A stretch of 64,000 bases of DNA from Gammaproteobacteria bacterium. Lineage in GTDB: Bacteria; Pseudomonadota; Gammaproteobacteria; UBA4575. The stretch is from positions 434,001 to 498,000 of the forward strand of contig JANQOB010000018.1 in the NCBI GenBank assembly GCA_028279275.1. The letters are read 5' to 3'. Positions 35,292-44,491 of the stretch are shown here, in pieces. The translations under genes and the position numbers were made by a program. A model generated the notes under the pieces. It did no database searches. It had not been told where the DNA came from and saw only the letters and a program-made list of their open reading frames with translations. Positions within the stretch are counted from its first letter, which is position 1. Each line of letters opens with the position of its first letter.

Positions 35292-36758
35292 TTATTGGAC
35301 AATTTTAATCAACTGCCCGGCTTTAGGTTCACCATCAGGGTACATACCATTAATCAAGCGTAATTGCTCTTCAGCATGGTGTGTAATATCAGAACGTTTA
35401 GCTAATGACGCAAAAGTATCGCCTTTTTTTGCACGAATAAGTTTTAAGTGTTTAGGTTTAGCTAATTTCACTTCACTGCTTTTTAGCTCACGCATACTTT
35501 TAATCATTGCTAAACCTGCTGCATCATGTTTATTTAACGCAGCAGAGTTTTGACCGGCTATTAGTACCTGATAAATTCGTTTATTTTGAAAAACTGCAGC
35601 AACACGACTGGGCACCTTACCACTTCTAGTGCTGAGTGTTGTAAGTCCGGTATACCCCTTGAAATTTGCAGTTTGCACAGGCTGGCCTTTATCGATCTGA
35701 CCTTTAAACTGTTCATCTAAGTATTGCTTAGGGGTTTGGTTCTTATTTAAATCATCAATTGTAATTTGAATTTGCGCGTCTCCTGCTTTTGTCTGGGCAA
35801 TTAATCGATCTGGTAAGTTATCGATTTTCCAACCCACTGGAAACTCAATAAATAAGTTTAAATCACTGTGATAAAATTTATTCTTTCTTAATATGCCATC
35901 TTTTTCTGAGTTACCAAGCACCACACCATCCATATAATTTAAGAACGTTTCTCGACCTGCTTCACGCGTGGCAGCCGTTTTAATTCTATCGGCGGCACCG
36001 ATAACTTCTTGTAAGCGCTTGTCATTAGCGGGGTGAGTAGAGAATGTGCCATGGTAAGAGCGAGGTTCGCGGCCTTCTTCTTTTGCTAATTGTTTATCAA
36101 AATCTTCTTGGTCTTTAAGAATTTCGACGACTTTTAACATTTCTTGCGGGTCATAGCCTACATTTGCTATGTATTCTGCGCCTAAGCGATCGGCTTCCAA
36201 TTCATGGTTGCGACCATAACCGCGTATAAGAGCAGTACCGCCCACATTTGCTGCTTGCGCGGCTTGGCTACTGCCAGTAAGTATTCCTACACCTGCACCT
36301 AAAATACCTGCCACTGTTCCTGCACTTTGTTGGCGTACACCATGACGTGCAGTGATGTGTCCAATTTCATGTCCAAGAACACCGGCTAATTCCGCTTCTG
36401 AATTCATGTAAGCCATGATTCCACGAGTGATGTAAAGGTAACCGCCGGGAAGTGCAAATGCATTTATTTGCGGGCTGTCTAGAACAGTCACATGATAAAC
36501 AAGGTTTGGGCGATGGCTTTTCTTGCCAATTTCATCTACTAGGCCTTCTACATAACTTTGCAACGCCGGGTCATTATAGGGGCGATATTGCTTCATGATT
36601 TGCTGGTGAGCCTGCTTGCCAAGATTAATTTCCTGCGCTTCAGACATTAAGACAAAATCTTGTTTGCCTGTGACAGGATTGGTAGCACAACCACTAAACA
36701 GGAAACTTATTGCGAGTATTAAGCCTGCACTGAAAATATTAAATTGTTTGCCCATCAT
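35292..36758 (-). CDS. M48 family metalloprotease lipoprotein with C-terminal LysM-like domain
   Basis: A periplasmic zinc protease of the BepA/LoiP/YfgC class that handles misassembled outer-membrane proteins. I start it at ATG 36758 (488 residues), which has GAGGA 5 bases upstream; an ATG 11 codons earlier lacks a ribosome site. Signal peptide with lipobox FLFSGCATNP, then the zinc motif HEIGHITARHG and third ligand ELEADRLGAEY. A middle beta domain follows. Residues about 440-488 (IRAKKGDTFASLAKRS, KAGQLIKIVQ) form a LysM-like peptidoglycan-binding end, replacing the TPR tail of BepA. Confidence 0.9.
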   Translation of the reverse strand: MMGKQFNIFSAGLILAISFLFSGCATNPVTGKQDFVLMSEAQEINLGKQAHQQIMKQYRPYNDPALQSYVEGLVDEIGKKSHRPNLVYHVTVLDSPQINAFALPGGYLYITRGIMAYMNSEAELAGVLGHEIGHITARHGVRQQSAGTVAGILGAGVGILTGSSQAAQAANVGGTALIRGYGRNHELEADRLGAEYIANVGYDPQEMLKVVEILKDQEDFDKQLAKEEGREPRSYHGTFSTHPANDKRLQEVIGAADRIKTAATREAGRETFLNYMDGVVLGNSEKDGILRKNKFYHSDLNLFIEFPVGWKIDNLPDRLIAQTKAGDAQIQITIDDLNKNQTPKQYLDEQFKGQIDKGQPVQTANFKGYTGLTTLSTRSGKVPSRVAAVFQNKRIYQVLIAGQNSAALNKHDAAGLAMIKSMRELKSSEVKLAKPKHLKLIRAKKGDTFASLAKRSDITHHAEEQLRLINGMYPDGEPKAGQLIKIVQ

Positions 36759-36979
36759 GCTGTCCTCATCATTCTTTTGGCGAAGAGTCATACATTAATT
36801 TGACGTGGTATGGAGACCTAAAGTTTCCATAATTTTTTATCTAACATACCTACATGCTAGCCTTGATTCGCGATGAATCCAAATACTAATAGCGCTAAAA
36901 CCCTATACAACAAGGTGTTAAGAGGAGTTAATTGGACGCCGAATTTATGCTCGACGTTAAATACAAGAGCGAATTTAGA

Positions 36980-37189
36980 CTAACTTTTCTTGCCGTAGCG
37001 TTTGCGGAATTTATCGACTTGTCCTGCGGTATCAACAATTTTTTGTTTACCTGTAAAGAAAGGGTGACACTGAGAACAAACATCTATACTCATTGTGTCG
37101 TTTCCATATGTAGAACGAGTAGTGAAGGTATTCCCACAGCTACAGGTCACATTAACCTCTTGGTATTTTGGATGAATATCAGGTTTCAT
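36980..37189 (-). CDS. rpmE: 50S ribosomal protein L31
   Basis: A 69-residue ribosomal protein of the zinc-binding (type A) L31 class. Zinc cysteines are present as CSCG near residue 16 and CSQCHPF near 37-43; MKPDIHPKY opens it and DKFRKRYG closes it. In many gammaproteobacteria rpmE is next to priA; here the two are nearly 10 kb apart. Paired DnaA boxes lie about 160 bp upstream. Confidence 0.97.
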   Translation of the reverse strand: MKPDIHPKYQEVNVTCSCGNTFTTRSTYGNDTMSIDVCSQCHPFFTGKQKIVDTAGQVDKFRKRYGKKS

Positions 37190-37612
37190 AATCGGCCAAA
37201 TCTAGATGTTTCTCTTCAGAGCTCGCGGATCATACGCAACCCGCTAGTGCAACTCAAGTATCCAAGATGTGTACTTTGTTTGCCTCATTTTTTAATAGGG
37301 TTCTTGATGATGTGTGTTTAAGTCTTTGTCCAAGTAGGGTTTTATCAGTTATCCACAAAATCTGTGGATAAAACTGTGTACATTTTCAAAGTCTAGCGGC
37401 AAAACTCGGGAAATTTTACATTTTTGTTAAATCGCCCAAAAAATGTACAAGAATTTAAGCTATTGTTTTTATTGGAGTTATGTCCAGAGCACATAATTTG
37501 TTGATTTAATGATCAAACAAAGCTCTTGTAAGTGACATTTTTATAGCGCTTGTGCATAACCTCTCCGTAAAGCACGAAATATTGAGTTCTAGTGAGGAAA
37601 ATTTGCACAATC
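37190..37612. other. 423-bp intergenic region upstream of rpmE
   Basis: No gene is visible. The region is AT-rich and contains the inverted DnaA-box pair at 37349-37371 and several T-rich promoter-like stretches. The expected minus-strand rpmE promoter should lie within the first 150 bp. No terminator is evident for the upstream CPXCG gene. Confidence 0.6.
37349..37371. promoter_or_regulatory. Inverted pair of consensus DnaA boxes
   Basis: TTATCCACA (37349-37357) and TGTGGATAA (37363-37371) are both perfect DnaA boxes and form a palindrome around the 5-bp spacer AAATC. They lie upstream of rpmE. No other origin features (clustered boxes plus AT-rich 13-mers, dnaA, gyrB or mnmG) are present. 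Confidence 0.7.
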
Positions 37613-37810
37613 TCATTCAGAGTCGGTTTGAGCCAGAATTTCAACAATTTCGCCTGTTTCATCCATGGCTACCGTAATTTCAATCGGTGCACAACATACC
37701 TGGCAGTCTTCGATATAGCTATGGTTACCGGCACTGCCGTCTACCAAAATTTCCAAGGATTCACCGCAGTAAGGGCAATAGATATGTGAGCTATTAAGAA
37801 CATTGCTCAT
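37613..37810 (-). CDS. CPXCG motif-containing cysteine-rich protein
   Basis: A 65-residue probable zinc protein of the small CPXCG family. The first knuckle is CPYCGE (near residues 12-17) and the second CQVCCAPI (near 36-43). The remaining sequence is a short beta ribbon ending ETGEIVEILAQ. The family is widespread in gammaproteobacteria and uncharacterised. It is 8 bp downstream of the 622-residue repeat protein gene and co-transcribed with it. Confidence 0.9.
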   Translation of the reverse strand: MSNVLNSSHIYCPYCGESLEILVDGSAGNHSYIEDCQVCCAPIEITVAMDETGEIVEILAQTDSE

Positions 37811-37818
37811 GTATGGAC

Positions 37819-39687
37819 TTAGCCTTCAGGAGCTTCGTCCGGTGGTAAGCGTGCATACAGTTGCTCGGCACGTTGCGGGTAGCTGTAAGAAATTTGGTCA
37901 GCGATTTGCCGAATCAGGGCATTGCGTTTATCTGCACTTGGCATATTTTGCGCAAGCTCTAAAGCATAATCCACATCTGTACTAGCTGCAGTACTCGCTA
38001 CAGCGGTAAGTAAATCACCATACACAGCTTCACCTCGAAAATTCTCTACCCAAGTTGCGGCTTCATTTAAATCATAAGAGGCATAGTAATAAGTTATATT
38101 TTCTGCCCAACTGTTTCTCACTGCACCATTGAGTTGTGGCAAATAACTAGCTGCCATATCAGGGTCTACGCTTGCAAGTTGGCTGCCTAAGCTGATTAAA
38201 CCATCTTCACGCAATGAGCCACTTTTGCTGTTCAACCATGCCATTGCGGATTCGGGATCACTGTTACCCCAACCATAGATCACAGAATTAACCAGTTCAC
38301 TATTTACTTCATTGCTAGGCAATTGATCAATTAATTCTGCAGCCCTGACAGGGTCGGAATATGCAAGTGAATTAATTACAGAGAGGCTTAGCTGTTGACG
38401 CAAAGTTGCTTGTTGTGCCGTTTGTGCAATCTGGAAAGCACGATCTGGATTTTGTGCAGCAATTTGTCCTATAACAGTATCTTGTAAATAAAGCTGTCCG
38501 CCTGGATCCATTTCTCTTGCCCAATTTAATGCGTCTTCAGGAGATTGCGCACTTAAATATTGCACAACAGTGGGTGCTAATTTTTGCTTAAGCTGTTTAT
38601 TATCAAGCTGAGCAACGTAGCTTGCAGCGGCTTCTGCATCTTTTGCAGCCCAAGCAGTTACCGTCGCACTATATGCATCACTTCGGCTACGAGAAGAATG
38701 AATGTTTTCAATAAATGCTAACGCATCTCTCGGATCTTGATTAGCTATGTTTGTAAAGACGCTATAACTAATGTTAGAAATATTCCCATGCGGTAGTGAT
38801 TGCATCACTTCATATGCAGTTTGTGGATCGGATTCCGCCCAACGATAAAGAACTGCTTCTTGCAAACGTTGCTGCATTAATTTGTCATTTACACGTTGCG
38901 TAAATTCAAATGCTAACTCAGGATCTTCAGCGGCCCAAGAGTCGATAATGCCCAACATCGCATTTTCACGCTCATATCCGCGAGGCATAAGTAATGCTTC
39001 TTCGATTGCAGACTCGGGATCTTGTACACCTTTTTCAATTAATGCATCGCTTACATATTGTTGTTCATTAGTCTGTATGCCCAAACGTTCTGATAATTCG
39101 ATTCTGAATGCCACGTTGTTTACATCGATAGCCGCTAATATACCTTGTGACGCAGATTCTTTTAGATTTTGCTCTTCAATACGGTTTGCCCGTTTCACAG
39201 CTGCATCAGCATCAAGTTTTGCCCAGTTTTTAAATACATCATGCACAAGTGAATAATTATTATTTTTGTATGCATCAATAGCGATGTTCGCTGCACTTTT
39301 GGGATCAAGTTCTGTTAAGCGTGCAACTAAAATCTGCATAAAGCTATTTCGTTGTTGTGTATTACCGACACCTGCAGTTTCTTTTAGCAACTTTAGTAGT
39401 AGTAATTTATTTGCCCGCCCTGCAACCGCATATAAAGCTTCATTTTGTGCAAATAAAGAAGGTAAAGATAATATTTCTGGAATGCTGTTTACGTTTTGGT
39501 AATGATCTTTACGTTGTAATTGAGCAGCCTCAATAGTCATAGTCCCTGATGCAATCGTTGGTGAGGTGGGTTTTTGGGTAAATACATCACTGCTATCGTG
39601 ACGAGCAATATAATGGCCCAAACCATAGCCAGCAGTTCCGACTACGATTAGCAAACACGAGATCAATAGTAGAGGTTGTTTTGGCAT
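37819..39687 (-). CDS. Membrane-anchored periplasmic helical-repeat protein, unknown function
   Basis: A 622-residue protein. Residues about 5-25 form an uncleaved membrane anchor. The rest is a solenoid of some 14-16 helical repeats about 30-35 residues long, each built around a DPE/DPx-A turn: ELDPKSAANIAIDA, VQDPESAIEEALLM, ESDPQTAYEVMQSLP, NQDPRDALAFIENI, NSDPESAMAWLNS, SVDPDMAASYLPQL. Repeats often begin with a Trp (SWAAEDPE, AWAAKDAE, GWGNSDPE). This resembles Sel1/TPR/HEAT-type scaffolds, but I do not recognise the family. The small CPXCG gene follows 8 bp later. Confidence 0.8.
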   Translation of the reverse strand: MPKQPLLLISCLLIVVGTAGYGLGHYIARHDSSDVFTQKPTSPTIASGTMTIEAAQLQRKDHYQNVNSIPEILSLPSLFAQNEALYAVAGRANKLLLLKLLKETAGVGNTQQRNSFMQILVARLTELDPKSAANIAIDAYKNNNYSLVHDVFKNWAKLDADAAVKRANRIEEQNLKESASQGILAAIDVNNVAFRIELSERLGIQTNEQQYVSDALIEKGVQDPESAIEEALLMPRGYERENAMLGIIDSWAAEDPELAFEFTQRVNDKLMQQRLQEAVLYRWAESDPQTAYEVMQSLPHGNISNISYSVFTNIANQDPRDALAFIENIHSSRSRSDAYSATVTAWAAKDAEAAASYVAQLDNKQLKQKLAPTVVQYLSAQSPEDALNWAREMDPGGQLYLQDTVIGQIAAQNPDRAFQIAQTAQQATLRQQLSLSVINSLAYSDPVRAAELIDQLPSNEVNSELVNSVIYGWGNSDPESAMAWLNSKSGSLREDGLISLGSQLASVDPDMAASYLPQLNGAVRNSWAENITYYYASYDLNEAATWVENFRGEAVYGDLLTAVASTAASTDVDYALELAQNMPSADKRNALIRQIADQISYSYPQRAEQLYARLPPDEAPEG

Positions 39688-39768
39688 AAGGCACTCCTAC
39701 TAATCAATATAGGATAAGTATATAGCTAAATTATGTTTTAGATGGGGCAAGATCTAGGCGATTTACCG

Positions 39769-40947
39769 CTAAGCTGCATAATCTCGGGCTTCAGGTAGCC
39801 AATTTTGCAAGATATCGTCAAGAAAACGATATCCGTGCTCACTACAACGAATCCCATTATTGTCTATTATCAGTAAACCTTCTTCTACTTGCGACTGTAG
39901 CTTTTGATAAACGGACTGCAATGTTAATCCTGTATGTAACTTGAATAGCTGCTCAGTAAAGCCCTTTTTTAAACGCAAGGCGTTCAACAAAAATTCAAAA
40001 ACAATATCTTGTTCATTTAAAGTATTTGTTGAGATTATTTTGCTTTCATCCTCCATGGTGTGCATATACTGTTGCGGATGTTTGGGCTTTTCACAGCGAA
40101 CGATTGTACTCGGAAGACTAAAACTTATTTTTTGATGTGCGCCTGCACCTATTCCTAAATAATCGCCAAATTGCCAATAGTTTTTATTGTGCACACATAC
40201 TTTATTGTCTTTGGCATAAGCCGAAACTTCATACTGAAAATAATTGTTTTCGGAAAGAAATTTCATTCCGGCTTGCTGAATAGCCCAACTGGTTTGTGAA
40301 TCGGGGAGCGAAGGAGGTCGTCGATAAAAATGCGTATTTGGCTCTAATGTGAGTTGATAATAAGAAATATGGCTAGGCGATAGCGAAATAGTTTTCTCAA
40401 GATCTTCCATTGCAGCTTGTAGAGTCTGTTGAGGTAGTGCATACATTAGATCGATATTAATGTTTTCAAAACCTGCTTGTTTTGCGGTTTGCACGCTGTT
40501 TATTGTGTCTTGTGCATCATGAATGCGCCCTAATTTTTGAAGTTGTTGATTTGCAAAACTTTGAGCCCCAATTGAAATGCGATTCACACCTGCTTCGCGA
40601 AAGCCCGTAAAGTTTTCTTGATCCATTGTGCCTGGATTAGCTTCAATAGTAATTTCAATATTTTCCGAGAAAGGAACAAGTTCATTAATTTTGTTTAATA
40701 GCTGTTGAATGCTTTGCGCTGAAAAAATACTTGGTGTACCGCCACCTATAAATATACTGATTATTTTTCGGTCTTGTACATCTTTAATGAAACGTTTTAG
40801 ATCTGTAACCAGTGCATTGATGTATTGTTCCTCGGGAACCTTATTTTTTATTTCGTGCGAATTAAAATCACAGTAAGGACATTTTTTGATACACCAAGGT
40901 AGGTGAATATAAAGCGAAAGGGGAATCGATTGGTTTGGTTCAGACAC
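39769..40947 (-). CDS. hemW: Radical SAM haem chaperone HemW
   Basis: A 392-residue radical SAM protein that binds haem and delivers it to respiratory enzymes; it was long misnamed as an oxygen-independent coproporphyrinogen oxidase. The cluster motif is CIKKCPYC (CxxxCxxC, near residues 18-25). It lacks the extra Cys of true HemN. SAM-binding regions IFIGGGTPS and EANPGTM follow, and the C-terminal HemW domain (about 300-380) is present. It runs directly after rdgB and rph on the same strand (16-bp gap). Confidence 0.93.
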   Translation of the reverse strand: MSEPNQSIPLSLYIHLPWCIKKCPYCDFNSHEIKNKVPEEQYINALVTDLKRFIKDVQDRKIISIFIGGGTPSIFSAQSIQQLLNKINELVPFSENIEITIEANPGTMDQENFTGFREAGVNRISIGAQSFANQQLQKLGRIHDAQDTINSVQTAKQAGFENINIDLMYALPQQTLQAAMEDLEKTISLSPSHISYYQLTLEPNTHFYRRPPSLPDSQTSWAIQQAGMKFLSENNYFQYEVSAYAKDNKVCVHNKNYWQFGDYLGIGAGAHQKISFSLPSTIVRCEKPKHPQQYMHTMEDESKIISTNTLNEQDIVFEFLLNALRLKKGFTEQLFKLHTGLTLQSVYQKLQSQVEEGLLIIDNNGIRCSEHGYRFLDDILQNWLPEARDYAA

Positions 40948-40963
40948 GTAAAACTGTTGGATG

Positions 40964-41569
40964 TTAGTTCAGTGCGACAATCAATTTTTGTAAGGCTTGT
41001 GCACGGTGACTGATTTTATTTTTTTCCGCAGGGTCCAAATCAGCAGAAGAGCAGCCATGTGTGGGAACAAAGAACAAAGGGTCATAACCAAATCCGTTCA
41101 CACCACTAGGTTCGTGTAAAATTCTTCCCTCCCAGGTGCCTTCGCATATAAGTGGCATGGGGTCTTGCACATGACGCATATAAATAATCACACATTGAAA
41201 GCGCGCGGAGCGCTGATCATCTGCAACACCTTTTAACTCTTGCAGTAGTTTAGCGTTATTCGCATCGTTATCTCCATGTTGGCCAGCATATCTTGCGCTG
41301 TATACGCCAGGTGCACCTTGTAGAAAGTCCACTTCAATACCTGAGTCATCGGCTAAAGCAGGTAGCCCTGTTAATTCAGCTGCATGACGGGCTTTGATAA
41401 TGGCATTTTCAACAAAAGTAGTGCCGGTTTCGGCAACATCCGGTACATTAAATTCAGATTGTTTAATTAATTGATAGCGTTGTTGATTTAAAACTGCCTG
41501 GATTTCTCTTAATTTTCCAGAGTTGCTGCTTGCTAAGACAATTTTTTCGGGTGCATTTTTGTTTGACAT
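40964..41569 (-). CDS. rdgB: XTP/dITP diphosphatase (RdgB/HAM1)
   Basis: A 201-residue house-cleaning pyrophosphatase that removes dITP and XTP. Seen: [19 protein letters not shown] at the N-terminus, [41 protein letters not shown], and the C-terminal [11 protein letters not shown] region. Three bases separate it from rph upstream, so translation is closely linked. The rph-rdgB-hemW order is conserved in gammaproteobacteria. Confidence 0.96.
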   Translation of the reverse strand: MSNKNAPEKIVLASSNSGKLREIQAVLNQQRYQLIKQSEFNVPDVAETGTTFVENAIIKARHAAELTGLPALADDSGIEVDFLQGAPGVYSARYAGQHGDNDANNAKLLQELKGVADDQRSARFQCVIIYMRHVQDPMPLICEGTWEGRILHEPSGVNGFGYDPLFFVPTHGCSSADLDPAEKNKISHRAQALQKLIVALN

Positions 41570-41572
41570 GTT

Positions 41573-42301
41573 CTACATCTGCAAACAAGCTTTTTGATGC
41601 TGGATGATTTCCTGAATGCCTTTATTGCCGAGTGCCAATAAACTGGATAGCTCATCTTTCGAGAAAGCCTCTTGTTCTGCTGTACCTTGTATTTCAATAA
41701 AGGCGAGTTGGTCATTCATAACAATATTCATGTCCGTTTCTGCTGCGCAGTCTTCTGCATAATCTAAATCCAATACAGGTGTATTTTGGAAAATTCCGAC
41801 CGAAATAGCGGCCACATTATGGGTAATAGGGTTCGTGTTGAGTTCATCTTTGGTCAGCATGCCCTGAATGGCATCACTCAATGCAATAAATCCACCTGAA
41901 ATAGAGGTGGTGCGCGTTCCGCCATCCGCTTGGATGACATCGCAGTCAACAGTAATGGCATATTCGCCTAGCAGTTTAAGATCGATCGCGGCACGCAAAG
42001 ATCGACCAATTAAGCGTTGAATTTCAAGAGTGCGGCCGCCCTGTTTGCCACGTGCAGCTTCACGAGACATGCGACTGTTGGTAGAGCGTGGCAACATTCC
42101 ATATTCTGCGGTCACCCAGCCCTGATTCTGGCCCTTGAGAAATTTGGGCACCTGATCCGTTACACTAGCAGTACATAAGACTTTTGTATCACCGAATTCG
42201 GCTAATACTGAACCTTCAGCATGCTTGGTATAGTTGCGGGTAAACTGAACATTACGCATTTGGTCTGCATTACGCCCACTAGGACGGTTAAAAGAACTCA
42301 T
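41573..42301 (-). CDS. rph: Ribonuclease PH
   Basis: A 242-residue phosphorolytic 3'-5' exoribonuclease that trims tRNA 3' ends. Seen: [16 protein letters not shown] (family start), [17 protein letters not shown], the phosphate-binding arginines in [25 protein letters not shown] (in parts), and [16 protein letters not shown]. The full length argues for an active enzyme, unlike the truncated E. coli K-12 allele. It is divergent from yicC across 136 bp. Confidence 0.97.
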   Translation of the reverse strand: MSSFNRPSGRNADQMRNVQFTRNYTKHAEGSVLAEFGDTKVLCTASVTDQVPKFLKGQNQGWVTAEYGMLPRSTNSRMSREAARGKQGGRTLEIQRLIGRSLRAAIDLKLLGEYAITVDCDVIQADGGTRTTSISGGFIALSDAIQGMLTKDELNTNPITHNVAAISVGIFQNTPVLDLDYAEDCAAETDMNIVMNDQLAFIEIQGTAEQEAFSKDELSSLLALGNKGIQEIIQHQKACLQM

Positions 42302-42437
42302 ACAAAACTACCTGGAGCAATGATTAAGAGTCGCGCATTATACGCAAAAAATTTCATTACATTTCACTGTAACAGTATGTTTAGATAGTTTTCAAAATAA
42401 AGAATAATCAAAAAAAAGAGAAATAAGGAAAAATACA

Positions 42438-43304
42438 ATGCTCTGCAGTATGACGGGATTTGCAAGAATGGAGGATGTGTGTGATGAAGGGAACATTAGT
42501 TGGGAACTTCGTTCGGTCAATCATCGATATCTAGAGATCAATTTCCGTCTGCCTGAAGAAGTGCGGCGACTTGAACCACAGTTGCGCCAACATCTACAAA
42601 AACATCTCGCACGTGGAAAAGTGGATTGTACTTTCCGCTATCAACTTTCTGAGTCACAAAGTGCTGCACTAGAGCTTAACGAGCCACTGTTAGAAAGTCT
42701 GTTAAAGCAGGTTCATTATGTGAATGAAAAACTCCCTCAAGCAACGCCGGCAGAAGCCATAGACCTGCTTGCTTGGCCAGGAGTTTTGTGTACTGCGGAA
42801 AAAGATATGCAAAGTTTTGACGCCAAATGTTTAGCTTTATTTGATTCAGCAACTCAGCAATTGTTAGAGATGCGCAGCACTGAAGGTGAACGACTAAAAA
42901 AAATGTTAGAAGAGCGCTGTGAACAAATTAGTAACATTGTGAAACAAGTGCGCACGCGCTATCCACAGGTACTAGAGGAGTTAAGGCAAAAACAACAACA
43001 ACGTATTGATGAGTTGAAAATTGATTTTGACCAACAACGGTTTGAGCAAGAGCTGGTCTACGTCTCGCAAAAACTAGATATTGCGGAAGAACTTGATCGA
43101 TTAGAGAGTCATCTTGCAGAAATGCAAACTGTTTTCGAGCGTAAAGATCCTATTGGTAGGCGGTTAGATTTTTTGATGCAAGAATTTAATCGCGAAGCCA
43201 ATACATTAGCTTCAAAGTCAGCAGATATTGTAACTACACAAGCCGCTGTGGATTTAAAAGTATTAATTGAGCAGATGCGCGAACAAGTACAAAATATTGA
43301 GTAA
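42438..43304 (+). CDS. YicC family endoribonuclease-like protein
   Basis: A 288-residue protein of the YicC/YloC family, whose members act as endoribonucleases in E. coli and B. subtilis. Family markers are MTGFARME at the start, ELRSVNHRYLEINFRLP (near 27-43), a central helical region, and the conserved C-terminal DUF1732 sequence FLMQEFNREANTLASKSAD. It is divergent from rph, as in most gammaproteobacteria, and 15 bp upstream of the asparaginase-like gene. Confidence 0.93.
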   Translation: MLCSMTGFARMEDVCDEGNISWELRSVNHRYLEINFRLPEEVRRLEPQLRQHLQKHLARGKVDCTFRYQLSESQSAALELNEPLLESLLKQVHYVNEKLPQATPAEAIDLLAWPGVLCTAEKDMQSFDAKCLALFDSATQQLLEMRSTEGERLKKMLEERCEQISNIVKQVRTRYPQVLEELRQKQQQRIDELKIDFDQQRFEQELVYVSQKLDIAEELDRLESHLAEMQTVFERKDPIGRRLDFLMQEFNREANTLASKSADIVTTQAAVDLKVLIEQMREQVQNIE

Positions 43305-43319
43305 AAATTAGGTAAAGAT

Positions 43320-43826
43320 ATGTCACAAGAACATGCACAAAAACATCAAGTTAAAATCTTTTGTACGGGAGGCACAATTGATAAAGTATATTTTGATGCT
43401 TTAAGTGAGTACCAAATTGGCAATCCAGTTGTAGAGAAAATTTTAAATGAGGGCTTGGCGAAGTTTTCTTTTGAGGTGGACTCAATATTAAAAAAAGATA
43501 GTTTAGAAATTACTGATGAGGATCGAGAACAAATCTTTCAGCATGTTGCTGCAGAGTCTTGTGAGAATATACTCATTACTCATGGCACGGATACCATGAT
43601 AAACACGGCACAACGATTAGAAGAAATAAAAAATAAAACGATTGTATTGACAGGCGCTATGCAACCGGCGCGGTTTCGCAATACGGATGCGATTTTCAAT
43701 ATCGGTTATGCCATCGCCGCAGCCCAGCATCTTCCGCATGGCGTATATTTGGCTATGAACGGACAGATTTTTACCCCCGATTCGGTACAAAAAAACCGCG
43801 CGGCCGCACAGTTTGAAGCCACTTAG
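43320..43826 (+). CDS. Single-domain asparaginase-like protein
   Basis: A 168-residue protein matching the N-terminal amidase domain of type I/II asparaginases. The two catalytic Thr motifs are present: FCTGGTIDK (near 16-24) and ITHGTDTM (near 80-88), followed by VLTGAMQPA. The C-terminal domain of classical 330-residue asparaginases is absent. The gene ends cleanly, and short single-domain homologues are known in this phylum, so it is not obviously truncated. It is co-directional with yicC. Confidence 0.85.
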   Translation: MSQEHAQKHQVKIFCTGGTIDKVYFDALSEYQIGNPVVEKILNEGLAKFSFEVDSILKKDSLEITDEDREQIFQHVAAESCENILITHGTDTMINTAQRLEEIKNKTIVLTGAMQPARFRNTDAIFNIGYAIAAAQHLPHGVYLAMNGQIFTPDSVQKNRAAAQFEAT

Positions 43827-43947
43827 AAGTGATCGTATTTCTATCTTTCTAAAGACAAAAATTATTAAATATAGCCCTTGAAATAGCTAAAACCGCCCAT
43901 ATTCAATAGACATAAAAGTTAATTGTTTATTTCTATGGAGGCAAATT

Positions 43948-44382
43948 ATGCTTACAAGAGTTTATCGAGACCCTATGGATACTTTTCGTGAGTTTCGCGG
44001 AGAGTTAGATCGTCTTTTCAATAGCAATGCTACTGGATATATCGATACGGCAACCGATTGGGTACCAAGTGTAGATATCAAAGAAGGCAAGGATGCGTAT
44101 GAGGTGGCTGCCGATGTACCCGGTGTGGAGCCAAAAGATATTGATGTTTCATTAGAAGATGGCATGCTCACGGTGAAAGGAGAGCGTAAGTCCGAAACTA
44201 AAGATGAAGGTGAAGGCTATACCCGCACTGAACGTAGTTACGGCAGTTTCTATCGACGCTTTACGCTGCCAGATACTGCAGATGCTGAAAACATTTCTGC
44301 AAAAACGGAGCATGGTGTATTGAAGTTACATATACCTAAAAAAGAAAAGGCGTTGCCTAAGAAAATTTCAGTCAAAGGATAG
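43948..44382 (+). CDS. Hsp20/alpha-crystallin small heat-shock protein
   Basis: A 144-residue holdase chaperone. The alpha-crystallin domain (about 38-135) runs from WVPSVDIKEGKDAYEVAADVPG to the conserved GVLKLHIPK. The C-terminal IxI-like tail is replaced by KKISVKG. AGGCAAA precedes the ATG. The DnaJ-type gene follows 109 bp later, past a terminator-like hairpin, forming a protein-quality cluster with the DegQ-type protease. Confidence 0.93.
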   Translation: MLTRVYRDPMDTFREFRGELDRLFNSNATGYIDTATDWVPSVDIKEGKDAYEVAADVPGVEPKDIDVSLEDGMLTVKGERKSETKDEGEGYTRTERSYGSFYRRFTLPDTADAENISAKTEHGVLKLHIPKKEKALPKKISVKG

Positions 44383-44435
44383 ATTGCTAATTTATGGAAA
44401 CTTACTAAAACGGAACTTATACAAGGAAGTTGATT

Positions 44436-44461
44436 AGCGCCGCGATATTACGCGGCGCTTT
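44436..44461 (+). terminator. GC-rich hairpin terminator after hsp20
   Basis: A perfect 9-bp stem AGCGCCGCG (44436-44444) / CGCGGCGCT (44451-44459) with loop ATATTA is followed by only TTT. It is a likely terminator or partial attenuator between the hsp20 and cbpA-like genes. Confidence 0.7.
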
Positions 44462-44491
44462 AGTGTTGGCTCAATTAAAATGTAGGGTGAT

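Noticed and set aside
37340-37380. Chromosomal origin of replication
   Set aside because: Only two DnaA boxes, no AT-rich 13-mer cluster, and no dnaA, dnaN, gyrB, mnmG or parAB genes nearby; a regulatory or titration role is more likely.
43320-43826. Truncated asparaginase pseudogene
   Set aside because: The gene ends cleanly with both catalytic Thr motifs, no homologous C-terminal domain follows in any frame, and single-domain homologues are known.
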